64,000 nt of DNA from Kofleriaceae bacterium (lineage in GTDB: Bacteria > Myxococcota_A > Polyangia > Haliangiales > Haliangiaceae): positions 1 to 64,000 of the forward strand of contig JANXOP010000337.1 of the NCBI GenBank assembly GCA_025357755.1. The letters are read 5' to 3'. The translations under genes were made by a program, and so were the position numbers. The notes below the pieces were generated by a model. It was given only the letters and a program-made list of their open reading frames with translations, was not told the origin of the DNA and did not search any database. This document shows positions 24,478 through 32,362 of the stretch, piece after piece (within the stretch, counting starts at the first letter, position 1; each line of letters opens with the position of its first letter).

Positions 24478-25563
24478 ATGAAGCGTGCGATCGCTCTGGT
24501 ACTTCTCGGCTCCGCCGGGACCGCGTACGCGGATGCTTGGATGAGTGCCGAACTGCCGACGGCGGTCGCGGTCTCCGACGTGCAACAGGAGACCTTTCGC
24601 GCCGGGGCCATGCCCGCGGTCGGTGGATACCTCCAGCTCGACAGCTTCTTCTCCGTGGGTGCGCGCCTTCGCGCCGGCGTGCTTCGCGATGGCGGACATG
24701 CCGCGACGCTGGTCGGCGATAACCGCATGGATCCTTCGACAGGTGGGCTCGCCACGGCAGGCCTTGCCGCTCGCGTCACGTACAGTGGCGCGTACGTCGA
24801 GCTCGTCGCTGGCGGTGGCATCACGGGTAAGGACATGGTGCCGGCGTTCGAGATGGGCGCTGGCTACATCTTCGATTTCGAGCGCCTCGCGGTCGGGCCG
24901 TCGGTGCGCTACGTCCGGCTCGAAGCGACCGCGAGCGACGTCCTCGGCAGCGCGGACCTCGTCCTCGTGGGTGTCGATTTCCAATTCGGTCACGAGCATC
25001 GCCACCACGTCGTGCCGCACTTCGTGCGAACTGCAGCGCCGCCCCCGGTAATCCCGGCCGCGCTGGAGGCCAAACCGATCGTGCCGTTCGACAGCGACCG
25101 CGTCGTCGATCAGGCTGCATCGTGCGCCGACCTGCTCGAGTTCCTCGATGCCGATAGTGGCTGCGGTCCCGGAGCAGCCGTCGAAGTCATCGGCGATCGG
25201 ATCATCCTCGACGATCGCGTGCTGTTCGACACCGACCATGCCCATGTCCATGCGGCCGGCCGCGAGATGATCAAGGCGATCGTCAAGGCCGCCGCGAAGC
25301 ACCCCGAATGGCTCTCGATCACGATCGAAGGCCACGCCGACGTGCGCGGCAACGATGCATGGAACCAGGAGCTCAGCGAGCTCCGCGCCGAACGTACCCG
25401 CGATGCGATGGTGCGCGCCGGCTTCCCGATCGATCGGGTCCACACCGTCGGCTACGGCCGCACACGCCCGCGCGATCCGGGCACGACTCCCGAAGCACAT
25501 CATCGTAACCGCCGCGTCGAGTTCGTCATCGATCGCGCCCCTCACCCGGTGGAGGCACCGTGA
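24478..25563 (+). CDS. OmpA-family outer-membrane protein
   Basis: The 361-residue product has a signal peptide ending AYADA. The N-terminal ~170 residues alternate hydrophobic and polar strands (eight-stranded barrel type), followed by a His/Pro linker. A C-terminal OmpA peptidoglycan-binding domain includes DRVLFDTDHAHVHAAGREMI, ITIEGHADVRGNDAWNQELS and ELRAERTRDAM. There is no MotB-type transmembrane anchor, so it is not a stator. It begins 3 bp after the fliT-like gene and could be co-transcribed with the flagellar genes. Confidence 0.85.
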   Translation: MKRAIALVLLGSAGTAYADAWMSAELPTAVAVSDVQQETFRAGAMPAVGGYLQLDSFFSVGARLRAGVLRDGGHAATLVGDNRMDPSTGGLATAGLAARVTYSGAYVELVAGGGITGKDMVPAFEMGAGYIFDFERLAVGPSVRYVRLEATASDVLGSADLVLVGVDFQFGHEHRHHVVPHFVRTAAPPPVIPAALEAKPIVPFDSDRVVDQAASCADLLEFLDADSGCGPGAAVEVIGDRIILDDRVLFDTDHAHVHAAGREMIKAIVKAAAKHPEWLSITIEGHADVRGNDAWNQELSELRAERTRDAMVRAGFPIDRVHTVGYGRTRPRDPGTTPEAHHRNRRVEFVIDRAPHPVEAP

Positions 25564-26588
25564 ACCGTTACACCGCTATCATCACGGGCGTCGTCGCCGC
25601 CATCGTCGCGTCGCTCGCCTCGCTCGGAGGCTGCAGCTCTCTCGTCGGTGATCCGTGCGAGAGCGGCTATCACCTGGTCGAGGGTGCCTGCCAGGCCGGG
25701 CGCATCAACTCCGAGCCCGATGGCGGTGTCCATCAGGACACGGGGGTCACGATCGTCAACCCGCTAGACGGTGGCTCGCTCGTCACGATCGATGCGCCGG
25801 ATGCCGCCGATGCCGCGGTTGCCGCCGATGCCAGCGTGCCTCCCGATGCCACCACGTGCGCGTTGCCGACGACGAAGTGCGGCCAGACGTGCGTACTGCT
25901 CGACAGTGATCCATTCAACTGTGGTTACTGTGGTCACGCGTGCCAGAGCGGCCTGTGCTCGGGAGGCTCGTGCGTCGGCGAGATCGCCGGCAACATCGTC
26001 GTGATCGGCCACGACTATCAGGCCGCCGATCCCGCGATGGATCGCCTCGTCGCGAACGGCGTCAGCCTCAACGCGAGTCCCTTCACGGACGTCGCGGTAC
26101 GCGTCGGCTACTGGCGCGGCACGGCGACCCAAGAAGGCGGCAAGGCAGCGATCAGCCGCGGCCTCGCGCAGAGCGGCCGCAGCACCTCGCCCACGTCGGT
26201 CGCGACGGTCGATGCGAGCTCGCTCGCGCAACTCGATGCGATCGTGATCGAGCCCCAGGTCGGCGACGGCGCGGCCGCCGAGGCCGCAGGTGCCCAGGCC
26301 GCCGGTGCGCTCGCCGCATTCCTCGGCGCCGGTCATACGATCGTCGTGCTCGAGACCACGAGCGGCGTGTCCTATCGCTACCTCCATGGTGCGGGCCTCG
26401 CGGATCTCGCCCCGCCGGTCGACGCTTCGTTGACGCCCGTCACCGTGATCGCGCCCGCGGATGCGGTCGCTCAGGGCGTGGTCTCGCCGTACCTCGCGCA
26501 ACCGAGCTCGGTTGGCTATCCAGGTGCGGCACACGTCGTCGTGGCCGATGGAGCGGGTGACGGCGTGGTCATCCACGCGTCCTACTGA
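25560..26588 (+). CDS. Cys-rich secreted lipoprotein, function unknown
   Basis: The 342-residue protein starts at GTG 25560 (4-bp overlap with the OmpA gene). A lipobox LGGC gives Cys near residue 25. An Asp/Ala-rich linker leads to a six-Cys module (CGQTCVLLDSDPFNCGYCGH, then ACQSGLCSGGSC), a repeat type common in myxobacterial surface proteins. The C-terminal ~200 residues resemble a Rossmann-like or GATase-like fold (NIVVIGHDYQAADPAMDRLV), but no family is certain. It is likely translated together with the OmpA-like protein. Confidence 0.7.
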   Translation: MNRYTAIITGVVAAIVASLASLGGCSSLVGDPCESGYHLVEGACQAGRINSEPDGGVHQDTGVTIVNPLDGGSLVTIDAPDAADAAVAADASVPPDATTCALPTTKCGQTCVLLDSDPFNCGYCGHACQSGLCSGGSCVGEIAGNIVVIGHDYQAADPAMDRLVANGVSLNASPFTDVAVRVGYWRGTATQEGGKAAISRGLAQSGRSTSPTSVATVDASSLAQLDAIVIEPQVGDGAAAEAAGAQAAGALAAFLGAGHTIVVLETTSGVSYRYLHGAGLADLAPPVDASLTPVTVIAPADAVAQGVVSPYLAQPSSVGYPGAAHVVVADGAGDGVVIHASY

Positions 26589-26671
26589 CGCTTCGGGAGC
26601 TGATCGTCATTCTCGACGACGGCCTACATGTCGCCCTACTTCTAACTGGGCAGAATCAGCCGCCCCGAACC

Positions 26672-26687
26672 TGGCGCGATGCTCGCA
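26672..26687 (+). promoter_or_regulatory. Sigma-54 promoter of pseC-pseB-pseG
   Basis: TGGCGCGATGCTCGCA matches TGGCAC-N5-TTGCA with two mismatches and exact GG-GC spacing (26673-26674, 26685-26686). The inferred +1 is near 26698, leaving about 3 nt before GTG 26701. The rest of the 112-bp intergenic region shows only a weak TCGTC-N6-GACGA dyad at 26605-26620. Confidence 0.65.
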
Positions 26688-26700
26688 ATAGCGATGGTCC

Positions 26701-27858
26701 GTGCTCCCCTACGGCCGTCAAACCATCGACGAAGCGGATATCGCCGCGGTCGTCGAGGTCCTGCGCTCGCCGTTTCTGACGGCGGGTCCGGTCGTCGCGA
26801 AGTTCGAAGAGGCGCTCGCGGCCAAGGTCGGGGCTCGCCACGCAAGTGTCTGTGCGAACGGCACTGCGGCGCTTCATCTGGTCTACGCCGCGCTCGGCAT
26901 CACCGCCGGCGACGAGATCATCACGACCCCGATCACGTTCTCGGCCACCGCCGCGGCCGCGTACTACGTTGGCGCAACGGTCCGGTTCGCGGACGTCGAT
27001 GCGGCTGGAAATCTCGACCCCGCGAGCGTCGAAGCGCTGATCACCCCGCGGACTCGCGCGATCGTGGCGGTCCATCTCGGTGGGATGCCGGTCGACCTCG
27101 AGGCTTTCCACTCGATCGCGCAACGCCATGGCATCGCGCTGATCGAAGATGCGTGTCACGCACTCGGCGCGACGTACCATGGCTCGCCGATCGGCTCGCG
27201 CAGCGATGCGACGGTCTTCAGCTTCCATCCCGTCAAGCACATCACCACCGGTGAAGGCGGCGGGATCGTCACCCCGAGCCCGACGCTCAAACACCGGATC
27301 GACAAGCTTCGCGCGCACGGTATCGAGCGCGACGCCACGCAGATGCAGTCCGCACCCGATGGCATGTGGGCCTACGAGGTCCAGGAGCTCGGCTGGAACT
27401 ATCGGCTCTCGGATCTCTCCTGCGCACTCGGCCTCTCGCAGCTCGCGAAGCTCGATGGCTTCGTCACCCGCCGGCGCGCGATCGCGGCGCTCTACCGCAC
27501 CGAGCTCGCGCGCGTCTTTCCGGACGGTGGCGTCACGCCGCCGCCCCGCTTCGCCGAGCGCGAGAGCTCGTATCACCTGTTCGCCGTCGCGATCGATTTC
27601 CCGCGCTTCCACACGACCCGCAAGGTCGTCACGGAGCGCCTCGCTGCGGCGGGTATCGGCACGCAAGTTCACTACATCCCGCTGCTCCAGCATCCGCTGC
27701 ACGCGCAGCGCTGCCCCGATGAAGCCCGCCGCGCCCGTCCCGGCGCCGACCAGTACTACGCACGCACTCTCAGCATCCCGATGTTTCCCGCGATGACCGA
27801 TGCCGATGTCGGTGAAGTCGTCGCCCAGCTCGCACGCGCCCTCCGAGAACAGCCATGA
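26701..27858 (+). CDS. pseC: UDP-4-amino-4,6-dideoxy-N-acetyl-altrosamine transaminase PseC
   Basis: PseC is the PLP-dependent aminotransferase (DegT/DnrJ/EryC1 family) of the second step of pseudaminic acid synthesis. The 385-residue protein begins LPYGRQTIDEADIAAVVEVL, the PseC-type start that supports GTG 26701. The PLP lysine is K179 in FHPVKHITTGEGGG, and the FEDACHA-equivalent motif reads IEDACHALGA. It overlaps pseB by 4 bp. Confidence 0.93.
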   Translation: MLPYGRQTIDEADIAAVVEVLRSPFLTAGPVVAKFEEALAAKVGARHASVCANGTAALHLVYAALGITAGDEIITTPITFSATAAAAYYVGATVRFADVDAAGNLDPASVEALITPRTRAIVAVHLGGMPVDLEAFHSIAQRHGIALIEDACHALGATYHGSPIGSRSDATVFSFHPVKHITTGEGGGIVTPSPTLKHRIDKLRAHGIERDATQMQSAPDGMWAYEVQELGWNYRLSDLSCALGLSQLAKLDGFVTRRRAIAALYRTELARVFPDGGVTPPPRFAERESSYHLFAVAIDFPRFHTTRKVVTERLAAAGIGTQVHYIPLLQHPLHAQRCPDEARRARPGADQYYARTLSIPMFPAMTDADVGEVVAQLARALREQP

Positions 27859-28868
27859 CCAAATCGATCCTCGAAAACGCCACCACCACCGTCCTCGATG
27901 GCAAGTCCGTGCTCGTCACCGGTGGGACCGGGTCCTTCGGCCGCGCGTTCGTCGAGAAGGCGCTGACCTCGAAGGCGAAGAAGGTCATCATCTTCTCGCG
28001 CGACGAACAGAAGCACTACAACCTCGAGCGCCACTTCGGCGGCGACAAGCGGGTCCGCTTCTTCGTCGGTGACATCCGCGATCGCGATCGACTGCAGACC
28101 GCGCTGCGCGACGTCGACATCGTCGTCCACGCCGCCGCGATGAAGCACGTACCGATCTGCGAGTACAACCCGATCGAAGCGGTCCAGACCAACGTCAACG
28201 GCGCGCGCAACCTGATCGAAGCCGCGATGGCGAACGGGGTCGAGCGCGTGATCGCGCTGTCGACCGACAAGGCGGTCTCGCCGGCGAACCTCTACGGTGC
28301 GACGAAGCTGTGCATGGAGAAGCTGCTCACCGCCGCGAATGCCTACTCCGGCGATCGCGCGACGCGGTTCTCGCTCGTGCGCTACGGCAACGTGATGGGC
28401 TCGGCCGGCAGCGTCATCCCGCTGTTCCGCAACCAGATGAAGCAGGGCAAGCTCACGATCACCGACGCGCGCATGACGCGGTTCTGGATCGAGATGCCCG
28501 AGGCGGTCGCGCTCGTGTTGCGCGGCCTCGAGCTGATGCAGGGTGGTGAGATCTTCATTCCGAAGTTGCCGACCTCCGATATCGAGACGCTCGCCGAAGC
28601 CGTCGCCCCGGGGGTCGCACGCACGGTCGTGGGCATTCGCCCTGGCGAGAAGCTGCACGAAACCCTGATCTCCGTCGAAGAAGCGCGGCGCACGTCCGAT
28701 ATGGACGATTTGCTCGTGGTCTGGCCGGAGTTCTCGTTCCACTCGGCGACCCTGCAGAACGTTCGTGCCGGCACGCCCGTCCCCGAGAACTTCAATTACT
28801 CGAGCGATATCGCCGAACCTCGTATGGGTCTCGAAGAGACGCGTGAGAAGGTTGCGCGCGTCGCATGA
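27855..28868 (+). CDS. pseB: UDP-GlcNAc 4,6-dehydratase (inverting) PseB
   Basis: PseB catalyses the first step of CMP-pseudaminic acid synthesis: dehydration with C5 inversion of UDP-GlcNAc. The 337-residue extended SDR has the NAD motif TGGTGSFG at residues 22-29. FSRDEQKHYNLERHF, HAAAMKHVPICEYNPIEAVQ and LSTDKAVSPANLYGATK are highly characteristic. It overlaps pseC and pseG by 4 bp each. Confidence 0.97.
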   Translation: MTKSILENATTTVLDGKSVLVTGGTGSFGRAFVEKALTSKAKKVIIFSRDEQKHYNLERHFGGDKRVRFFVGDIRDRDRLQTALRDVDIVVHAAAMKHVPICEYNPIEAVQTNVNGARNLIEAAMANGVERVIALSTDKAVSPANLYGATKLCMEKLLTAANAYSGDRATRFSLVRYGNVMGSAGSVIPLFRNQMKQGKLTITDARMTRFWIEMPEAVALVLRGLELMQGGEIFIPKLPTSDIETLAEAVAPGVARTVVGIRPGEKLHETLISVEEARRTSDMDDLLVVWPEFSFHSATLQNVRAGTPVPENFNYSSDIAEPRMGLEETREKVARVA

Positions 28869-29881
28869 GCACTCGCCGAGTCCTATTCCGTGCGGATGCT
28901 TCCCACGGCGGCGGATTCGGTCATGTCGCGCGGATCTGCGCGATCATCGAAGAGCTCCAGGATCGCGGGGACGAAGCGATTCCGATGTTCGGTGGTGATG
29001 CGCCCGCCCTCGCCGGCTGGTGCCAGTATCACGACCTCAATGCGCTGATCGGCGATTGGAGCTTTACCCAGATCGTCCAGGTCGTCGAGGCTCAGGGCAT
29101 CCAGACCGTCGTGCTCGATGGCCCGGCGCTCGTCACGGACCTCGCGCCCAAGCTCGCAGAGCGGAAGATTCGCACGGTCATCATCGATGACAAGGGCTCG
29201 CTGAACTGGCCGGTCGCGGCGGTCATCAACCACAACAGCCACGCCGACAGCCTCAAGAACACGTACCCGAATGCGAAGAAGCGCCTGATGGGCCGGCGCT
29301 ACATGATGCTGCGCAAGGAGATCCGGCGGTACACGCGCGGCTCGTGCCGGCCGATGAACATGTCGCGGCTGCGCGTGATCGTCACGTTCGGCGGCAGCGA
29401 TCCTCCCGACGCCACATCGCGCACGCTGCGCCTGCTCCCCGACGATCGCCCGCTCGAGCTCGTCGTGATCGCCGGGCCTGCCTACGTCCACGACGATGCC
29501 CTGCTCGAGGCGGTCAAGCACGCCACCGACTCTGGCCACACCGTCGATCTGCGGCGATCGCCCGACGATCCGGGCTCGCTGTTCGTGAGCGCGGACGCCG
29601 CGATCTGTTCCGCGGGAGGCACGCTCGGCGAGCTCGCCTATCTCGGGTGCCCTGCCCTCGCCTACGCGATCGCGCCCGATCAGATCGTCCCCGCACGTCA
29701 CCAGGTCCGCGCGGGCCTGATCTTTGGAGGTCGCACGTGGGCGGAGACCCCGGACGAGATGTTGCGCGCGGATTTCGAGACGTTCCTCATGGATGACCGC
29801 GGCCGTGCCACCCAGCGCCAGCGGGCGCTCGCGACTGCCGATAGTGACGGCGCGAAGCGCATCGTCGAAGAAGCGCTGTGA
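28865..29881 (+). CDS. pseG: UDP-2,4-diacetamido-trideoxy-altropyranose hydrolase PseG
   Basis: PseG removes UDP to give 2,4-diacetamido-2,4,6-trideoxy-L-altropyranose. The 338-residue GT-B-like protein starts RRVLFRADASHGGGFGHVAR. H20 in GFGH corresponds to the catalytic His of PseG. The C-terminal nucleotide-binding region contains SAGGTLGELAYLGCPALAYA. It completes the + strand half of the pathway; PseH-, PseI- and PseF-type enzymes are encoded on the opposite strand. Confidence 0.92.
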   Translation: MSTRRVLFRADASHGGGFGHVARICAIIEELQDRGDEAIPMFGGDAPALAGWCQYHDLNALIGDWSFTQIVQVVEAQGIQTVVLDGPALVTDLAPKLAERKIRTVIIDDKGSLNWPVAAVINHNSHADSLKNTYPNAKKRLMGRRYMMLRKEIRRYTRGSCRPMNMSRLRVIVTFGGSDPPDATSRTLRLLPDDRPLELVVIAGPAYVHDDALLEAVKHATDSGHTVDLRRSPDDPGSLFVSADAAICSAGGTLGELAYLGCPALAYAIAPDQIVPARHQVRAGLIFGGRTWAETPDEMLRADFETFLMDDRGRATQRQRALATADSDGAKRIVEEAL

Positions 29882-29893
29882 TAATCATGATCC

Positions 29894-30850
29894 GTGGCCG
29901 ACGTCGCTGACGCTGTAGCTACCCTCCCGGCGGGCGTCATCGTGCTCGATCCCGAGGGGACGGTCGTGTCGGCGAATCCGGCCGCGGTCGCTCTCGGCCT
30001 CGCAGTCGGCGCGCACTTCACGCCCGGAGCCGATCGGTTGCTCGGTGGTCGGATCATCGCGAGCACGACCTCGCCGGGCACCACGGTGGTCGCGCTGCAC
30101 GACGTCACCGATCGCACGATCGCCGCGCGCCGTGCCGAGCTCGCCGAGCGCCGCCTCGAGTACCGCGGCACCGCCGGCTCGATCGCTCACCAGATCAACA
30201 ACCCGCTCGGCATCATCAACATCCACGCCGAGCTCATCAAAGACGACCTCATCTCGCTCAAGGCGCGGCATCGCGACGACGCGAAGACCTACAACAACAT
30301 CTCCGAGTCGCTCGACGAGCTCGAGGCCGCGGTCAGCGCGATCACCCAGATCACCGCGAACATGCGCGCGTTCGCGCAACCCATGCCGAGCGCGACGCAC
30401 CAGCTCCGTCGCGCCATCGAGTGGGCCGTGCACACCGCCGCACCCGAGCTTCGGGACCGCGCGTTCGCGGTCACTGATGTTCAATTCGACGCTGCCGTCG
30501 CCCTGACCGAGCCCGACCTCGGCCGCATGCTCGTCCACCTCCTGCGCAACGCCGGCCACGCGATTCCCCCCGGCAATGCTCCACACCACCAGGTCACGAT
30601 CACGACGCGCGCCGCGGCCACGCCGGGTCGCGCGATCGTCGAGGTCCGCGATACGGGTGCGGGCATTCCCGCGGCGATGCTCGCTACCATCTTCGAACCC
30701 TCGCTGTCGCAGCGCGACAGTGGTGTCCACGTCGGTCTCGGCCTCTGTGAATGCCGCGAGATCGCGCGCAGCGTCGGTGGCGACATTTCGCTCACCTCGG
30801 TCGTCGATGCCGGTACGATCGTCACGGTCGAGCTACCGATCCGCTCGTAG
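29894..30850 (+). CDS. PAS-type soluble histidine kinase
   Basis: The 318-residue protein starts at GTG 29894, 12 bp after pseG. Residues ~5-75 resemble a small PAS domain (AGVIVLDPEGTVVSANPAAV). The phospho-acceptor H99 lies in SIAHQINNPLGIINIH, and the C-terminal ATPase domain has LLRNAGHAI (N box), DTGAGIP (G1) and GVHVGLGL (G2). No transmembrane segment is seen. The SIAHQINNPL H-box resembles flagellar FleS/FlrB/AtoS-type kinases, so it may phosphorylate the NtrC-type regulator at 40820, but that is inference. Confidence 0.85.
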   Translation: MADVADAVATLPAGVIVLDPEGTVVSANPAAVALGLAVGAHFTPGADRLLGGRIIASTTSPGTTVVALHDVTDRTIAARRAELAERRLEYRGTAGSIAHQINNPLGIINIHAELIKDDLISLKARHRDDAKTYNNISESLDELEAAVSAITQITANMRAFAQPMPSATHQLRRAIEWAVHTAAPELRDRAFAVTDVQFDAAVALTEPDLGRMLVHLLRNAGHAIPPGNAPHHQVTITTRAAATPGRAIVEVRDTGAGIPAAMLATIFEPSLSQRDSGVHVGLGLCECREIARSVGGDISLTSVVDAGTIVTVELPIRS

Positions 30851-30873
30851 GAACGTCCCGTGTGATCGCCCGC

Positions 30874-30996
30874 CTAGTCGGGCACGCCCGGAAAGTACTT
30901 CATGTACGGCTCGGCCTCGCGCAGCGCGCGCGCGAAGCTCGGGCGCGCGATCAGCCGCTGGAGGTAGGCCGCCGTCCGCGGGTCTGGTCCTTCCTC
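30874..30996 (-). pseudogene. C-terminal remnant of a glutathione S-transferase-like gene
   Basis: Forty in-frame residues ending at TAG 30874-30876 read ...DPRTAAYLQRLIARPSFARA, then LREAEPYMKYFPGVPD, closely resembling the last helix and tail of GST C-terminal domains. Upstream of residue EEGPDPRT the frame loses any GST likeness, and no start or thioredoxin-fold half is present. It is probably a 3' fragment left by deletion. Confidence 0.55.
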
Positions 30997-31344
30997 GTCG
31001 ACTGCGAAGCCTCGAAGACTGGCAGAAATCGGCGCTTCTGGGAGGAGGCGGCGGCGTGCGCACACTGGTCGACCGTCGAGCACGTTTCGATGAAAGATGG
31101 CGGCACACCCGTGTGGTGGGTCAAAGCGTGGGCACAAAAGGCGCCACTGAAGAGTCTCGAGAAGATCGATTTCGATCGCATCAGGGTCGAGCGGAAACGT
31201 CTCGACGCCCCATGGTTAGTCACCAAGGCGCCAGACAAGAGTCACTACGGCAGCGAGAAACTGCTGTGGGCCTTTCAGAAGGGACTGCCCGAAGGGGTGC
31301 GTTCCAAGCTGATACCCGAAGCGTTTGCCGCATTGCGGCCGTGA
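30997..31344 (+). pseudogene. 3' fragment of an unidentified gene, codon use unlike neighbours
   Basis: An open frame ending at TGA 31342-31344 encodes about 115 residues that look protein-like (TPVWWVKAWAQKAPLKSLEK, then SHYGSEKLLWAFQKGLPEGV). The junction with the GST remnant is near 30997. Codons such as AGA, AAT, TTA and ATA are used, rare in the surrounding genes, which suggests acquired DNA. An ATG at 31090 could give an 84-residue protein, but no ribosome site is convincing. The 30851-31372 stretch holds only these two remnants. Confidence 0.45.
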
Positions 31345-31372
31345 TTGTCCGCGCCTTGCTTGTCGATCCGCT

Positions 31373-32362
31373 CTACGTCCCGGTCGCGTCGAAGTCGCGC
31401 TGGATCCAGAGCGGCATCGTGCGCTCGTGCTGCACGCGTGCGAGGCCGCGGAGCTGGTCGAGATCCATCGCCATGCAGGTCGTCGCGAGCGCGCGAAACG
31501 AGGCGTGCGCGGGCTCGCCGCGATCGGCGATCGTGCCGACGCCTGCCTTGAGCCCACCACCCAGCGTGGCCACGCGGCGCACCGCGGCCACGACCGGAGC
31601 GTGAACGTGGAGCTGCTCGTGGATCATCGTCGCGATCCGGTGAAAGACGCCGAGCTCCTTGTCGCCGTTGAGCTGGTTACCGACCAGCCCGACGCCGAAG
31701 CGGGCGAGCTGATCCTCGATCTGCGACGTGAGGTGCTCGTCCATCGGGCGCAGCACCGAGAGGAGCTGCGAGATGGTCCGCGACTTGGATTCTTGGCCGA
31801 GCGCGGAATCGATCATCGCTTCGCCGAGGTCGTCGGGGGCGAGCTTGCGTACGACACGATGGACGCACGCCTTCATCAGCGCGTACGCGTTGTGAAGCGA
31901 GGGGAGCTGGGGCGTGACGACGAACAGCTTGATGTCCGCGACCGCGACGAGATCGACGACGTTGAACGAGGTGCCGGCACCGACGTCGAGGATCACGACA
32001 TCGGTGTCGAGCTTCGCGATGCCCTTGATCAGGCGCGCCTTGTCGGCGGCGCTGAGGTTCGCCGCACCGGGCCGCGACGTCCCGGGGATCAACGAGACGG
32101 TCGGCAGCGCGACGCCGACCCGCGCCTCCTCGAGCGACGCGATCCGGTTGTCGAAGAAGTCGGCGAGGCTGCACGCCGGGCGGATCACGCCGAGCATCGT
32201 GTGCAGGTTCGCCGCGCCGAGATCGGCGTCGAGGAGGACCACGCGGTGACCCGAGCGACCGATCGCGAGCGCGAGGTTCGCGGCGATCGTCGACTTGCCG
32301 ACCCCGCCTTTACCACCCGCGACTGCGACGATACGAGGGACCGGCTTCTTACGCTGCTTCAT
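31373..32362 (-). CDS. MinD/FlhG-like ATPase at the end of the glycosylation operon
   Basis: The 329-residue protein starts at ATG 32362 (MKQRKKPVPRIVAVAGGKGG), overlapping the Maf gene stop by 14 bp. The deviant Walker A motif GGKGGVGKST lies at about 16-25, and LLDADLGAANLHTMLGV follows. A long C-terminal part (VFHRIATMIHEQLHVHAPVV) matches FleN/FlhG-type proteins better than cell-division MinD. It lacks the DQAxxLR motif present in the FlhG at 12255. Coupling to a Maf glycosyltransferase suggests a role in placing or timing flagellin modification. That role is inferred. Confidence 0.8.
   Translation of the reverse strand: MKQRKKPVPRIVAVAGGKGGVGKSTIAANLALAIGRSGHRVVLLDADLGAANLHTMLGVIRPACSLADFFDNRIASLEEARVGVALPTVSLIPGTSRPGAANLSAADKARLIKGIAKLDTDVVILDVGAGTSFNVVDLVAVADIKLFVVTPQLPSLHNAYALMKACVHRVVRKLAPDDLGEAMIDSALGQESKSRTISQLLSVLRPMDEHLTSQIEDQLARFGVGLVGNQLNGDKELGVFHRIATMIHEQLHVHAPVVAAVRRVATLGGGLKAGVGTIADRGEPAHASFRALATTCMAMDLDQLRGLARVQHERTMPLWIQRDFDATGT

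Noticed and set aside
24055-25545. 496-residue minus-strand frame over the OmpA-like gene
   Set aside because: Shadow ORF; the + strand frame encodes a signal peptide and OmpA domain.
24478-25563. OmpA-domain protein as the stator MotB
   Set aside because: It has a cleavable signal peptide and a barrel-like N-terminal half instead of a single N-terminal transmembrane anchor with a conserved Asp, and no motA neighbour.
31373-32362. The minus-strand ATPase as cell-division MinD
   Set aside because: No minC or minE nearby, C-terminal part and context (maf, fliL) fit the FlhG/FleN group better.
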